Positions 55,301-62,541 of a stretch of 64,000 nt of DNA are shown here, one piece after another. A program made the position numbers and the translations under genes. The stretch comes from Arthrobacter sp. EM1 (GTDB taxonomy: Bacteria > Actinomycetota > Actinomycetes > Actinomycetales > Micrococcaceae): positions 3,720,001 through 3,784,000 of the forward strand of contig NZ_CP124836.1 of NCBI RefSeq assembly GCF_029964055.1, given 5' to 3'. Below the pieces are notes generated by a model. The model saw only the letters and a program-made list of their open reading frames with translations. It was not told the origin of the DNA and made no database searches. The first letter of the stretch is position 1, and each line of letters opens with the position of its first letter.

Positions 55301-55399
55301 CGCGGGACGCCGCGGCCGGGCCCTTCGCTGCCAGGGCACTGGCCACCCGCTCCCGCTGGCCTGCCGACGGCCCGAAAGCCGGGAGGCTAGGATCAAAAC

Positions 55400-55792
55400 A
55401 TGATTCTGGCCTCCCTCCTTTTCGCGCTTCTCGCGGCCGTGTTGCATGTCTACATTTTTACGATGGAGTCCATCACCTGGTCGCGGCCGGCCACGTGGAA
55501 GCGTTTCAGTATCACCTCGCAAGCTGACGCCGAGACCACCCGGGCGATGGCTTACAACCAGGGCTTCTACAACCTGTTCCTTGCCGCCGGAGCCCTCGCT
55601 GGCACTGGTGCCGTTGCCCTCGGACACACCCCCGTCGGCTGGACGCTGATCTTTAGCAGTTGCGGTTCCATGCTTCTGGCAGCCCTCGTGCTCGCCCTGA
55701 GCGGGCGAAAATACCTTCGCGCGGCCGCCACGCAGGGCGCGACGCCGCTGCTCGCCGTTCTGTTCGGAGTGCTGGGGCTGCTAACCGCCTGA
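55400..55792 (+). CDS. DUF1304 family membrane protein
   Basis: A 130-residue protein with four hydrophobic helices and the family features MESITW near residue 21 and YNQGFYNLFLA near residue 52. Function unknown. AGGA lies at suitable spacing before the ATG. Confidence 0.88.
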   Translation: MILASLLFALLAAVLHVYIFTMESITWSRPATWKRFSITSQADAETTRAMAYNQGFYNLFLAAGALAGTGAVALGHTPVGWTLIFSSCGSMLLAALVLALSGRKYLRAAATQGATPLLAVLFGVLGLLTA

Positions 55793-55990
55793 GCTTTCGG
55801 AAGCACCGTCGCCGGGCCGCCGACGCCCGGCTGAAGACAGCAAAACAATAGATACCCATTACTTGCCTGCACCTTTCCGGCTGCTATTGACGTTGCCTGT
55901 CTTGCTGAGGAAAATCACGACTTGGAAGCCCTTGAATGAACCGCATCAAGTGCGTCGTCATTAGTCTCGGGGCCTCCTAGGGGAAACACC

Positions 55991-56221
55991 GTGGATGAAA
56001 TCCAGCTTCAGGCCTGGCCTGCCAGATCACGCCACTGGCAGACCATGAGAATCTCGCTGTTTCGGGTGGATTTGAGTGGTTCCCTTGGGTTGGGGGATGC
56101 CATCAAGGACGTAACGTCAGCGGTCGGAATCCCGCCGTGCAGCGGCTGCGAACGACGTGCAGCCGTTTTGAACAGGTTTCTGCGCCTGCCGCGGTTCAAG
56201 AAAACGAACCGCTCCGACTAG
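55991..56221 (+). CDS. small CxxC protein of unknown function
   Basis: A 76-residue protein starting with GTG 6 nt after AGGGGA. The C-terminal half reads GLGDAIKDVTSAVGIPPC, then SGCERRAAVLNRF: a Cys-x2-Cys pair followed by a basic RRAAxLNR helix. I recall this type of C-terminal module from assorted small bacterial and phage proteins but cannot name a family. It is 74 bp upstream of the Trp/Cys-rich gene and may belong to the methyltransferase locus. ATG 56045 is an alternative start. Confidence 0.6.
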   Translation: MDEIQLQAWPARSRHWQTMRISLFRVDLSGSLGLGDAIKDVTSAVGIPPCSGCERRAAVLNRFLRLPRFKKTNRSD

Positions 56222-56295
56222 TTCGGTTGGCCCGCAACTACTCGTGCGCGGCCACAGCCCGATCGTAGGATCGGGCCATGTGTCAGGAGGCGGCC

Positions 56296-56712
56296 ATGCC
56301 GCAAAAAGTGGTGGTTACGGAACGATACTGGTGCCCCGGCCCCTGGCCATGGGAGTGGTTTGACACCTGTACCCGGCAAGTGACCAAGTGGTGCTACGAC
56401 TTTAGCTGGGTGGAAGAATCCGGATATTTCCTCTTCAGCCATTTGAAGGGCTGTGAGAACGGAACGCTCTACACCTGGTACGCATTTTCCTTCAACATCT
56501 TCGGCAGTACGCACTACGGTCCGGGCCGCATGTGCTTCACCAGCCAGCTCAGCAGCGCCGGCAGGTGTGCGGCGTCGGCGGTCTCGGGCTTGACTGTGAC
56601 GGCTGAATCGCCGCATGTCCAAGCCACGGCTCGCCGCCAGATCCGGGGCCCGGTCAACCGTCCGTTGCTCGAAAACGGAGAACAGCCAAAGCTCGACGGA
56701 GAGACGAAGTAG
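56296..56712 (+). CDS. Trp/Cys-rich protein of unknown function, coupled to the methyltransferase
   Basis: A 138-residue protein; ATG 56296 has a perfect AGGAGG 5 nt upstream (an earlier ATG at 56278 lies ahead of that site). Residues 1-90 are rich in aromatics and cysteine (RYWCPGPWPWEWFDTC) and look like a compact beta domain with possible disulfides; the last 45 residues are polar and probably disordered. No signal peptide is seen. Its stop lies 7 nt before the methyltransferase ATG and supplies part of that ribosome site (TAGGAA), so the two are cotranslated. Base composition is lower in GC than the neighbours. No known family is recognised. Confidence 0.72.
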   Translation: MPQKVVVTERYWCPGPWPWEWFDTCTRQVTKWCYDFSWVEESGYFLFSHLKGCENGTLYTWYAFSFNIFGSTHYGPGRMCFTSQLSSAGRCAASAVSGLTVTAESPHVQATARRQIRGPVNRPLLENGEQPKLDGETK

Positions 56713-56719
56713 GAACCTG

Positions 56720-59176
56720 ATGCGTGCCACACTAAATCTCGAAACAGTGCTCCAAGACCTTCACTGCTACGACGAGGGTGACGGGTGGGGCAATGCCGAA
56801 CCGTATATCTGGACGGCCTTTTTCAAAGTCGACGGGGACAACTTTGCTGTGGAGGCCGGGGCTGGCCTGATCGGTTCTCCCGTTATCGTCACGAGTAATG
56901 GCACGCACGGAAACCTCGGGAACACAGACGTTGATGCCGGGGATGACGTCGCGATCCCGGACGCCGTGGGTAGATGGACTACGAAACTGAAACCCATTCC
57001 GATCAACGATGCCGGTCTGCGCGCGCTACTGAACGACGATGACATACCGGCCATCGGCGGAGTGGTGGTTTCCGTTATGGAAGAAGACGGCTGGCCGGAC
57101 AGCCTGGCGAACACCGGCTATTCGGCTTTTGTGGATGCTGTGCAGCTGGCAGTGGTGAAAGTGGCCGCCAGCTTCCAGCATGCGCTGGCTGCCCCGACTC
57201 CCCAGGAAATCAAAGATCAGATAGACGTTGTCAAAGCCTCCGCGGCTGCATCTGTGCACGCAGCCGTGAAAGATGCCATGTCCGGATGGCAGCTGATCTG
57301 GTACGGCACTTTTGGCGACAACGATGACAATATCGGCACGGAAGCATTTACTGTTACCACCGACGAGCTGGTGGCGAATCCCGCGATCGAGATTCTGCGG
57401 CGCTGGTCCGGTGACGACTCGGGGGACGGAGACTGGGAGCTCCGCGGCGTTTTCCGCGGATTTCCCCAGCTGGATTGCAACCTGGCGACCATCTTCTCCA
57501 CGCCAAGCGCAAGGCCGGCACAGGACGACGCCCTGGGCAAGCCGTTGGAAGCCATGCGGGCCTTTCGGGAAGGCGGCTTCCGCGAATACCCGGGGCTTGG
57601 GCTGTGGTGGGAGGAACTCAGGCAGGTCAGCCCCGCCCTGGCTTTCCTTGCCGCAAGCCGGCCGGAAATCGAGGATGCGTTGCATGGGCTGCTCCTGGAC
57701 GCCGGCGTTTGGCTTGACGATAAGACTGTTGTGATCGAGAGATCATCCCGGGATCGGATCAATATTGTCCTTGACGCTGTTGCCGGCTCCGGTTCGAACC
57801 GGACCCGCCGTGTTGTCCGGCAGGCCAAGCGTGTGGTGGAGCGACTGGACGGGGTCAGTTTTGAGGCGGGGCTGAAACTCGCAGCTGAAATCAAGCCGGT
57901 GGGGAGGACTCCGCGCCGGACGGCGGCGGAGTCGTCGTCGGGCCTCCAACCGGTGAATACGCCCCTGACGAGCTTTCTGGTGGCACTGGCCGACCCTGCC
58001 GTGCTGGAGGCCTACCGGCGGGGGCCCGATGCCCTGCTGGCCGCAGCCAGGCTCAGCGCGGAGGAGGCCGAGGCGATCCGGCAGGGGCACCGCGGACGGC
58101 TGCGCCTTGGCGCGCTCGCGGAACTGGAAAGGGCAGGTTACGCGGCGCTTGTCACTGACAAGCTGGCTCCCGGCGTCGGCGCCATGGACCCGATCACGAT
58201 CAACACCAACAATTTTAACAACAACACAATCAATATCCAGACGACCTACAATTCGAGCACAAACACCAGCAACGACAATACGACCGTGACCACCAGCAAT
58301 GACAACACCACTACGACCACTACTAATTCAAGCGACTGGCGGGAGCGTGCACTGGCTGACATTGAAGGAGCGATCCAGTATTTCGCCAAGGATGACTTCA
58401 AGCAGCACGGGAGCCTGCATGTGGTGGGCTCTGGAATCCTGCCGATCACCGACTTGAGTTACGGCGCGCAGGCTCAAATTATGAAGGCGGATATGGTCCT
58501 TTACTGCGTTGCGGACCCTGCCACGGAGCTTCGTATCCATGAGTTGAACCCGCGCTCCACCTCGTTGTACGGGCTGTACGGCAATGGCGTGCCAAGGATT
58601 GAGACATACCGGGCAATGGTGGACGCAATTCTCGAACAGGTGCGCCGGGGCCGCCGAACCTGTGCCGTCTTTTATGGCCACCCCGGAGTGTTCGCGTGGT
58701 CCACCCACGAGGCCATCCGCAGGGCGCGCAGCGAAGGCTACCGGGCCGAGATGGGCTCGGCCGTTTCCGCCCAGGACAGCCTCTTCGCCGATCTCGGCCT
58801 GGACCCTTCAACCTTCGGGCTGATGACCCTGGACGCCACTGACTTCCTGATCAGGAACCGGACGCTGGATACATCCATGCACGTTCTGTTGTGGCAGGCG
58901 GAGTGCGCCGGTGACGACGGCTTCAATTTTTCGGGCTACCGCAGGCACAACTTTCCGGTGCTGATTGAACGAATAGGGGAGTTCTATCCCAAGGACCATC
59001 CGGTGATCATCTATGACGCCTCGACTTTTGGGCACCTTCCACCCGTAATCCAACTGAACCATCTTGACACCATCAAAGCATCCGACCTGTCCGGGATTTC
59101 TACGTTGTACCTCCCCCCGGCAACAACGCCCGAGACCGACCGGCAGATGCTGGAGAAACTGGGCCTGATCGGATAG
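56720..59176 (+). CDS. borosin-type alpha-N-methyltransferase fusion: N-terminal domain, BBD-like segment, Asn/Thr-rich tract, C-terminal methylase
   Basis: An 818-residue multidomain protein. Residues 564-818 are a tetrapyrrole-methylase fold domain closely resembling fungal OphMA: SAM-binding VVGSGI (568-573), YCVADPATE, FYGHPGVF (651-658), and Tyr620, Arg626 and Tyr630 (in YGNGVPRIETY) at the positions of the OphMA catalytic Tyr66, Arg72 and Tyr76. OphMA-type enzymes methylate backbone amides of their own peptide chain. Residues about 415-470 (LADPAVLEAY, then LSAEEAEAI) resemble the borosin-binding domain. Residues 493-538 are two-thirds Asn and Thr and contain a 9-residue repeat (516-524, 525-533). 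Residues 1-400 contain unknown beta-rich and helical domains. ATG 56720 follows AGGAA at 4-5 nt; the preceding gene ends 7 nt upstream. Self-methylation is inferred. Confidence 0.85.
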   Translation: MRATLNLETVLQDLHCYDEGDGWGNAEPYIWTAFFKVDGDNFAVEAGAGLIGSPVIVTSNGTHGNLGNTDVDAGDDVAIPDAVGRWTTKLKPIPINDAGLRALLNDDDIPAIGGVVVSVMEEDGWPDSLANTGYSAFVDAVQLAVVKVAASFQHALAAPTPQEIKDQIDVVKASAAASVHAAVKDAMSGWQLIWYGTFGDNDDNIGTEAFTVTTDELVANPAIEILRRWSGDDSGDGDWELRGVFRGFPQLDCNLATIFSTPSARPAQDDALGKPLEAMRAFREGGFREYPGLGLWWEELRQVSPALAFLAASRPEIEDALHGLLLDAGVWLDDKTVVIERSSRDRINIVLDAVAGSGSNRTRRVVRQAKRVVERLDGVSFEAGLKLAAEIKPVGRTPRRTAAESSSGLQPVNTPLTSFLVALADPAVLEAYRRGPDALLAAARLSAEEAEAIRQGHRGRLRLGALAELERAGYAALVTDKLAPGVGAMDPITINTNNFNNNTINIQTTYNSSTNTSNDNTTVTTSNDNTTTTTTNSSDWRERALADIEGAIQYFAKDDFKQHGSLHVVGSGILPITDLSYGAQAQIMKADMVLYCVADPATELRIHELNPRSTSLYGLYGNGVPRIETYRAMVDAILEQVRRGRRTCAVFYGHPGVFAWSTHEAIRRARSEGYRAEMGSAVSAQDSLFADLGLDPSTFGLMTLDATDFLIRNRTLDTSMHVLLWQAECAGDDGFNFSGYRRHNFPVLIERIGEFYPKDHPVIIYDASTFGHLPPVIQLNHLDTIKASDLSGISTLYLPPATTPETDRQMLEKLGLIG

Positions 59177-59270
59177 CGGTGCCGCCGGCCGGCGGAACTG
59201 GGCCGCCTCGCCGCCCTGCAGCATCTTGCCTGCCATTGCCACACCCGCCTTTAAGTGCCAATGTCGAACC

Positions 59271-59615
59271 ATGACGGAGAACTCTGCAGCCCGCGAAGAC
59301 ACGTTTCGCCCGGACGTGTCCACGACCCGTAATGATGAGCTGCACCGCTATGAGCTCCACGTAGGCGGCCAGCTGGCCGTTCAAATCCGCTTCATCGATG
59401 AGCCCGGCCATGTGGACTTTATTCACACTGATACGGCCGAGCAATTCCAGGGCAAGGGGCTCGGCAAGGTGCTGGCCCACTTCGCCCTGGACGACGTCGT
59501 CGCAGCCGGCAAACGGATCATCCCCAACTGCCCCTTTATCTACCGCTACCTGCGCAAGCACGCTTCCTATACCCAGTACATCGACTGGCCGGAACGGCCG
59601 CCGGCCGGCGCCTGA
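59271..59615 (+). CDS. small GNAT-type N-acetyltransferase (NATD1/YjdJ-like)
   Basis: A 114-residue protein with the compact acetyltransferase fold: HVDFIHTDTAEQFQGKGLGK contains the acetyl-CoA loop, and CPFIYRYLRKH is the conserved C-terminal signature. The substrate is unknown. ATG 59271 has no clear ribosome site. It lies 94 bp after the methyltransferase; a shared role is possible but this family is widespread and unlinked to RiPPs. Confidence 0.82.
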   Translation: MTENSAAREDTFRPDVSTTRNDELHRYELHVGGQLAVQIRFIDEPGHVDFIHTDTAEQFQGKGLGKVLAHFALDDVVAAGKRIIPNCPFIYRYLRKHASYTQYIDWPERPPAGA

Positions 59616-59731
59616 ACCCCGGAAGGCCCCAATTTGGCGGCGCCGCCCGCTTGTGGCCGGGGGCAATAACCTCGTAAGGTTTTAGCAGAGTTACGCAGTC
59701 GGCTCTTGGACGTGTCCCTTTGGAGAACCCC

Positions 59732-60469
59732 GTGAACCATAAACTGCGTGTGCTTGTCCGTGTGGAGGCCGACGCCGGAACCGTGACCCTCGAAGTCACG
59801 GGTTGCCTTACCCAAGCTGATTTCCCCTCCCTGCTGCATATCATCCGGCGTGCGGGGCGCCTGGGTGCGGGCACCGATGTCATCATCGACCTCCACAAGT
59901 CATCCCACCTGGACCCCGAGATCCTCCTGCAGCTGCGGTCCATGGCCGATACCGGCACGGTGGCCTTCGCGGGGGGTGCCGGGCAGACCGCAGAGCCGTT
60001 CCGCATGACGCTGGCGGAACCCGCCGAGCTGCCGATCTGCCTCCTGCACGTCGGCTCCGACGGTGAAGTCCTCGCCGGACTCGAGGCGGAACTCGCGGCG
60101 GGGCAGCCACTTGACCTTGCTGCGGGGCCGGGCGCGTCCCCCGCCGCCCTTCCCTCCGGGCCGGGGTTGCCCGCAGGAGTGGACGAGGCCTGCGGCCCGG
60201 CAGCGGCCGAGCTCAACGCCGTCAGCGACCCGCAGCTGACCGAGTACTTCGAGGGGACGCTGGACCCCGCCGCAACCGTCCGGGCACTCTCCGACATGGC
60301 GCTGGGGCAGCTGGCCGATGCCCTGTACCGGCACCTCGACACCAACAGCCCGTCCTTCGGGGCCCACACCTGGTACGAGCTGGCCACCGAAGAGTTGCAG
60401 CAGCGCCACCACGGCGCTGCAGGCGATCCCGAGGACGTGGAACTGCCTGCCGGGCAGGCCCTGGCCTGA
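59732..60469 (+). CDS. STAS-like domain protein of unknown function
   Basis: A 245-residue soluble protein. Residues 1-110 look like a STAS/anti-sigma-antagonist type fold (VTLEVTGCLTQADFPSLLHI, then DVIIDLHKSSHLDPE); a Gly/Pro/Ala linker follows, and the C-terminal 80 residues are helical. GTG 59732 was chosen because GGAG lies 6 nt upstream. No partner kinase or sigma factor is adjacent. Confidence 0.7.
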   Translation: MNHKLRVLVRVEADAGTVTLEVTGCLTQADFPSLLHIIRRAGRLGAGTDVIIDLHKSSHLDPEILLQLRSMADTGTVAFAGGAGQTAEPFRMTLAEPAELPICLLHVGSDGEVLAGLEAELAAGQPLDLAAGPGASPAALPSGPGLPAGVDEACGPAAAELNAVSDPQLTEYFEGTLDPAATVRALSDMALGQLADALYRHLDTNSPSFGAHTWYELATEELQQRHHGAAGDPEDVELPAGQALA

Positions 60470-60500
60470 GGCGGCGGCCGGCACCGGTTAGGCTGTGGCC

Positions 60501-61283
60501 ATGACTTCCCGTGCCGTGACGCCTGCCGGTTCCACTGCCCTGATCACCGGCGCCACCGCCGGGATCGGGGCCGAATTCGCCCGCCAGCTCGCCGGCCAGG
60601 GCCACAACGTGGTCCTCGTGGCCCGCAACAGGGCAAGGCTGCAGGCCGGGGCATCGGAACTTTCGGAGCGGTACGGCGTCCGTGCCGAAGTTCTCTCCGC
60701 CGACCTCACGGACGACGCCGGCGTGGCAGCCGTCGTCGCCAGGCTCACGGATCCGGCGAGACCAGTGGAAATCCTGGTCAACAACGCAGGCATTGGGCTG
60801 CTGCGTTCCTTCGCGGAGAACGACATCGCGGACGAGACCAGGCATCTGAAACTGCACGTCGAGACCGCCATGCAGCTGACCCACGCCGCCCTGCAGGGTA
60901 TGCTCGGCCAGCACTCGGGCCGGATCATCAACGTCGCAAGCGTCGCTGCGTTTCTTCCCCGGGGCAGCTATTCGGCCGCGAAATCGTGGCTTGTCAGCTT
61001 CTGCCGCTGGGCCAGCCTCGCCTACTCCAGGCAGGGCGTCACCGTCACCGCGGTCTGCCCCGGCTTCACACACACCGAGTTCCACGACCGGATGGGCATG
61101 GATAAGGCGGCAACGCCGCGCTGGATGTGGCTGACGGCCGAGCGTGTGGTGCGCGAAGGCCTCGCCGATAATGCCACGGGCAAGGCTGTTTCCATCCCGA
61201 GCAAGCGGTACAAGGTGCTGACCGCGGCCGCCCGCATCCTTCCGGACAGGCTCGTTGCCGGCCCGCCGCGCCGCGCGAAATAA
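60501..61283 (+). CDS. SDR family NAD(P)-dependent oxidoreductase
   Basis: A 260-residue short-chain dehydrogenase: cofactor motif TGATAGIGAEFA, NNAGIG, and the active site Ser with YSAAKSW (Tyr/Lys). The substrate is unknown. ATG 60501 is listed; GTG 60495 is in frame. It converges on the FUSC gene with a 4-bp gap. Confidence 0.88.
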   Translation: MTSRAVTPAGSTALITGATAGIGAEFARQLAGQGHNVVLVARNRARLQAGASELSERYGVRAEVLSADLTDDAGVAAVVARLTDPARPVEILVNNAGIGLLRSFAENDIADETRHLKLHVETAMQLTHAALQGMLGQHSGRIINVASVAAFLPRGSYSAAKSWLVSFCRWASLAYSRQGVTVTAVCPGFTHTEFHDRMGMDKAATPRWMWLTAERVVREGLADNATGKAVSIPSKRYKVLTAAARILPDRLVAGPPRRAK

Positions 61284-61287
61284 CGGG

Positions 61288-62349
61288 TCAGGGCGGACCG
61301 CCCGGCGACCGGCGCCGCCGGATCAAAACCACAACAACGATGCCGAGCCCGGCGCCCAGCAGGGTCTCGACGGCGCGTTCGGTCACCAACACGTGCGGGT
61401 CGGCGGGGGCGGCGAGCTGTGTCATCAGCAGGATCACGGGAGTGAAGGACACCATCGCCAGCCCGTAGTGCCTGGTCATAAAAAGCTCCGTGGTGAACTG
61501 CAGGACAATCACCAGCACGGCCAGGACGGCTGCCTCATGTCCGGGAAACGCCCTCAGGGGTGAGAGCGTCCAGGGGAACAGCACCACCGCGACCACCACC
61601 AGACCCGCCAGGGTGCCAACAATCCGGTGCAGGCCACGATAAACGCTGCTGGGCATATCGGCCCCCGCCAGCGGTACCGCGGCGGCGGCCATGGCCCAGT
61701 GCGGGTGCCCGCTGCCGCTGAGCACACCGACGGAGCCAGCTGCCCCGACGGCCGTGAAGTACCGCGCCGCATGAATCCATGCGGCCCGGCGTCTGGCCCC
61801 GCGCAGTGCCGGGATCTCCCGGGCTGCACCGCGTTGCCAGGCTCTGCCCCGCACCCATCCGCCGAATCCCACGGCCATGGAAAAGCCTGCCGACAGTGCC
61901 CCGATGAGGACCGCCGTGTGCCAGTGCACAGTTGTGGGGATGGAGGCGCAGGCGCCCAATGCCAGAATGCCGAAGAACGGGCCGTTCGGCTTCAGTGCCA
62001 CCTTGTCCGCGAAAAGGGATCCCGCCGCGGCCAGCCCCGTTTCGATAACGACCAGCGCCCAAGAATGCAGCTGGTGTACCGAAAGGAACACGCCGACGGC
62101 CAGCCCGCCCACGAGCAGGAGGGCCGCGTGGCCCTGGTGCCTGAGCCGCAGTTGATGAGGTTCGTTGCGGCCATACATGCCGGTCAGGGCGCCGAACACC
62201 GCGTAGATCATCAGTTCCGGGCGGCCTGCGGCAAGCAGCGCAAGGGACGGCGCTGCCACGCTGACCGCCACGCGGAAGGCCGAGACGTGGTCTTTGTTGG
62301 CTGGCGCCAGGCGGTGGAGGCTGCGGAGATGGGCGCCGAAGGATGGCAC
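61288..62349 (-). CDS. FUSC family membrane protein
   Basis: A 353-residue protein with two sets of membrane helices separated by a basic cytoplasmic loop (ALRGARRRAAWIHAARYF), as in fusaric-acid-resistance-type exporters. GTG start at 62349 with AGGAGG 5 nt upstream. The substrate is unknown. Confidence 0.83.
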   Translation of the reverse strand: MPSFGAHLRSLHRLAPANKDHVSAFRVAVSVAAPSLALLAAGRPELMIYAVFGALTGMYGRNEPHQLRLRHQGHAALLLVGGLAVGVFLSVHQLHSWALVVIETGLAAAGSLFADKVALKPNGPFFGILALGACASIPTTVHWHTAVLIGALSAGFSMAVGFGGWVRGRAWQRGAAREIPALRGARRRAAWIHAARYFTAVGAAGSVGVLSGSGHPHWAMAAAAVPLAGADMPSSVYRGLHRIVGTLAGLVVVAVVLFPWTLSPLRAFPGHEAAVLAVLVIVLQFTTELFMTRHYGLAMVSFTPVILLMTQLAAPADPHVLVTERAVETLLGAGLGIVVVVLIRRRRSPGGPP

Positions 62350-62421
62350 GGTGCCTCCTGTTCCATGCTGGGGCCGGACGGTTAGCGGCGCGGCTTAGTG
62401 CCGGACGTGCCTAAGGCCCGC

Positions 62422-62454
62422 CTTCCGGTGGTTCCCCAGGGGAAACACCGGAAG
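62422..62454 (-). terminator. hairpin between the FUSC and MFS genes
   Basis: CTTCCGGTG (62422-62430) pairs with CACCGGAAG (62446-62454), extended inward by TTCC/GGAA. It is downstream of the MFS gene and upstream of the FUSC promoter region. Confidence 0.6.
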
Positions 62455-62498
62455 ACAGGCCTCGATGGGCGGGACTTGCTACAGAATACGGTTTAGCA

Positions 62499-62523
62499 GG
62501 CCGGGTTCAGGACAAACCCGGCC
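62499..62523 (-). terminator. terminator of the MFS gene
   Basis: GGCCGGGTT (62499-62507) and AACCCGGCC (62515-62523) form a perfect 9-bp stem with a 7-nt loop, 18 bp beyond the MFS stop codon. Confidence 0.7.
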
Positions 62524-62541
62524 TTGGTGCCAGGGGCTGAC

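Noticed and set aside
59182..59195. 14-bp palindrome CCGCCGGCCGGCGG after the fusion gene as a terminator
   Set aside because: It leaves no loop and no T-run follows; GC-rich palindromes are common here.
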